From CBIFWW01 sp966186435 (lineage in GTDB: Bacteria > Pseudomonadota > Gammaproteobacteria > Enterobacterales > Enterobacteriaceae), in the NCBI GenBank assembly GCA_966186435.1, contig CBIFWW010000066.1:1-17509 (forward strand): a stretch of 17,509 nucleotides of DNA. The letters are read 5' to 3'. Positions 15,944 to 17,509 of this stretch are shown here, one piece after another; position 1 is the stretch's first letter, and each line of letters begins with the position of its first letter. Both the position numbers and the translations under genes were made by a program. Below the pieces are notes generated by a model. The model did not search any database. It saw only the letters and a program-made list of their open reading frames with translations, and was not told the origin of the DNA.

Positions 15944-16028
15944 AGCTTTTCCCTTTTTTGCCATTATTAAAAATTAACTGTAGCGGGTAAGTGCGGCTTT
16001 GACTACGCGGGCGGGCGGCATAACAGGC

Positions 16029-16057
16029 AAAAAAAAGCCGCTGAATCAGCGGCTTTT
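16029..16057 (-). terminator. intrinsic terminator of bipA
   Basis: On the minus strand a GC-rich stem (GCCGCT with AGCGGC, 16037-16053, small loop) is preceded by four A and followed by eight T residues (16036-16029), beginning 20 nt after the bipA stop. It is a strong Rho-independent terminator. On the + strand the trailing run is only four T. It separates bipA from yihX, so the yihX cluster probably has its own promoter within the 85 bp at 15944-16028, where I see only an AT-rich patch (15962-15978) without a convincing -35/-10 pair. Confidence 0.92.
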
Positions 16058-16076
16058 CTCGTATTAAAGAAGCGGA

Positions 16077-17509
16077 TTATGCTTCTTTAGGACCACGGCT
16101 CGCGCGACGGCGATCGTTTTCGGTCAGGTGACGTTTGCGAATACGGATGGACGTCGGGGTAACTTCTACCAGTTCGTCATCATCAATAAACTCAAGCGCT
16201 TGTTCCAGGGTCATTTTCACCGGTGGAACCAATACGGTGGCTTCGTCAGTACCGGAAGCACGCATGTTGGTCAGTTTCTTACCGGTCAGGCAGTTTACAG
16301 TCAGGTCGTTAGAACGGCTGTGAATACCGATGATCTGGCCTTCATAAACTTCTGCACCGTGGCCAAGGAACAGCTTACCGCGGTCTTGCAGGCTGAACAG
16401 GGCGAACGCCACTGCTTTACCCTGGCCGTTAGAGATCAGCACGCCGTTCTGGCGCTGGCCGATATCGCCCGGACGCACGTCGTCGTAGTGGCTGAAGGTG
16501 GAGTACAGCAGACCAGTACCAGAAGTCATGGTCATGAACTCAGTACGGAAACCGATCAGGCCACGGGCCGGGATCAGGTAATCCAGGCGGATACGCCCTT
16601 TACCGTCCGGAACCATGTTTTTAACGTCGCCTTTACGCTCACCCATGGCCTGCATAACAGAACCCTGATGTTGCTCTTCGATATCCAGCGTTACGTTTTC
16701 GAACGGTTCCTGGTTACGGCCATCGATCACGCGGTTGATAACCTTCGGACGGGAAACCGCCATTTCGAAGCCTTCACGACGCATGTTTTCGATCAGTACG
16801 GACAGGTGCAGTTCACCACGGCCAGAAACGCGGAACGCATCAGCGTCTTCGGTTTCTTCAACGCGCAGTGCCACGTTGTGTACCAGTTCTTTGTTCAGAC
16901 GATCCAGGATCTGGCGAGAGGTAACAAACTTACCTTCTTTACCACAGAACGGAGAGGTGTTGACGTTGAAGAACATGGTTACAGTTGGTTCATCAACAGA
17001 CAGCGCTGGCAGGGCTTCAACATTCTGCGGATCGCAGATGGTGTCTGAAATGTTCAGCTCGCCCAGGCCAGTGATCGCTATGATGTCGCCCGCTTCAGCG
17101 GTGTCACTCTCGATACGTTCCAGACCCAGGTGAGTCAGGACCTTACCGACTTTACCGTTACGGGTTTTGCCTTCGCTATCAATGATAGTGATTTGCTGGT
17201 TCGGTTTAACCTTACCGCGTTTGATACGGCCGATACCGATAACGCCAACGTAGTTGTTGTAGTCCAGCTGGGAGATCTGCATTTGCAGTGGACCGTCGAG
17301 GTCAACGCTTGGTGCAGCAACATGGTCAACAATCGCCTGGTACAGCGGGGTCATATCTTCCGCCATATCCTCGTGATCATTACCCGCGATACCCATCAAC
17401 GCTGATGCGTAGATGATAGGGAAGTCCAGCTGTTCGTCAGTGGCATCCAGGTTTACGAACAGGTCAAATACCTGATCCACAACCCAGTCAGGACGCGCGC
17501 CAGGGCGGT
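16077..17509 (-). CDS. bipA: BipA/TypA, ribosome-binding translational GTPase (5' end cut by the window)
   Basis: EF-G-like GTPase of the LepA/BipA family that binds ribosomes, contributes to 50S assembly at low temperature and binds ppGpp. About 476 C-terminal residues are visible. The frame continues to the window edge, and the first visible residues, RPGARPDWVVDQV, follow directly on the NKVD (G4) motif in E. coli BipA, so about 130 residues holding G1-G4 lie outside. Visible parts are the end of the G domain (YASALMGIAGN, G5), beta-barrel domain 2 (QISQLDYNNYVGVIGIGRIKRG), domains III and V (GRGELHLSVLIENMRREGFEM; RGLIGFRTEFMT) and the BipA-specific C-terminal domain (GVLISNGQGKAVAFALF; HSRSNDLTVN). 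The tail RRRASRGPKEA differs slightly from E. coli. A GTG at 17480 is an internal valine, not the start. Confidence 0.97.
   Translation of the reverse strand, partial: RPGARPDWVVDQVFDLFVNLDATDEQLDFPIIYASALMGIAGNDHEDMAEDMTPLYQAIVDHVAAPSVDLDGPLQMQISQLDYNNYVGVIGIGRIKRGKVKPNQQITIIDSEGKTRNGKVGKVLTHLGLERIESDTAEAGDIIAITGLGELNISDTICDPQNVEALPALSVDEPTVTMFFNVNTSPFCGKEGKFVTSRQILDRLNKELVHNVALRVEETEDADAFRVSGRGELHLSVLIENMRREGFEMAVSRPKVINRVIDGRNQEPFENVTLDIEEQHQGSVMQAMGERKGDVKNMVPDGKGRIRLDYLIPARGLIGFRTEFMTMTSGTGLLYSTFSHYDDVRPGDIGQRQNGVLISNGQGKAVAFALFSLQDRGKLFLGHGAEVYEGQIIGIHSRSNDLTVNCLTGKKLTNMRASGTDEATVLVPPVKMTLEQALEFIDDDELVEVTPTSIRIRKRHLTENDRRRASRGPKEA

Noticed and set aside
16128..17048. 306-codon open frame antisense to bipA
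   Set aside because: It is an opposite-strand shadow of a highly conserved, highly biased gene (bipA), as commonly occurs in strongly expressed genes; no recognisable domain.

Overview
The window is a chromosomal housekeeping region from a member of the Enterobacterales. Almost every protein is recognisable, from remembered E. coli sequences, as an ortholog of near-identical length (YicG, Gmk, RpoZ, SpoT, TrmH, RecG, GltS, XanP, YicH, FabY/YiiD, Dtd, YihY, YihX, BipA). No transposase, integrase, phage gene, toxin-antitoxin pair, CRISPR array, tRNA or rRNA was seen, and gene density is very high. The species cannot be fixed. The bipA-yihX-yihY-dtd-fabY block lies directly beside yicH-xanP-gltS-recG-trmH-spoT-rpoZ-gmk-ligB-yicG, whereas E. 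coli keeps these blocks far apart (about 82 and 87 min). This suggests a lineage outside the E. coli/Salmonella group, such as Yersinia- or Serratia-like genera.

Layout, left to right. yicG (+) converges on ligB (-); their 3' ends overlap by 74 bp because LigB carries an unusual C-terminal tail. After a 255-bp divergent intergenic region holding the gmk promoter comes a five-gene + strand operon, gmk-rpoZ-spoT-trmH-recG: GMP kinase, RNA polymerase omega, ppGpp hydrolase/synthetase, tRNA Gm18 methylase and fork-remodelling helicase. recG ends 1 nt from the convergent gltS (-; glutamate/sodium symporter). gltS and xanP (+; xanthine permease) are divergent across 231 bp that contain a perfect PurR-type palindrome in front of xanP and an 11-bp-stem hairpin in the presumed gltS leader. 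xanP ends in an intrinsic terminator, followed by yicH (+; AsmA-like envelope protein).

yicH converges on a - strand cluster transcribed yihX-yihY-dtd-fabY (sugar-phosphate phosphatase, BrkB-family membrane protein, D-aminoacyl-tRNA deacylase, fatty-acid-initiation protein). The genes there abut or overlap, and a perfect 9-bp-stem hairpin sits over the yicH stop codon. Upstream of yihX on the same strand is bipA, truncated by the window edge just after its expected NKVD motif and ending in a strong intrinsic terminator.

Functional themes are purine/ppGpp metabolism (gmk, spoT, xanP with its PurR box), transcription and translation quality control (rpoZ, trmH, dtd, bipA), genome maintenance (recG, ligB) and membrane functions (yicG, gltS, yicH, yihY, fabY). 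I do not see a previously undescribed system. The points worth a second look are small: the LigB tail and its possible lost stop codon, the dyad around the gmk -35 region, the gltS leader hairpin, a palindromic GC-rich patch in the spoT linker, and the extremely tight convergent gene ends.
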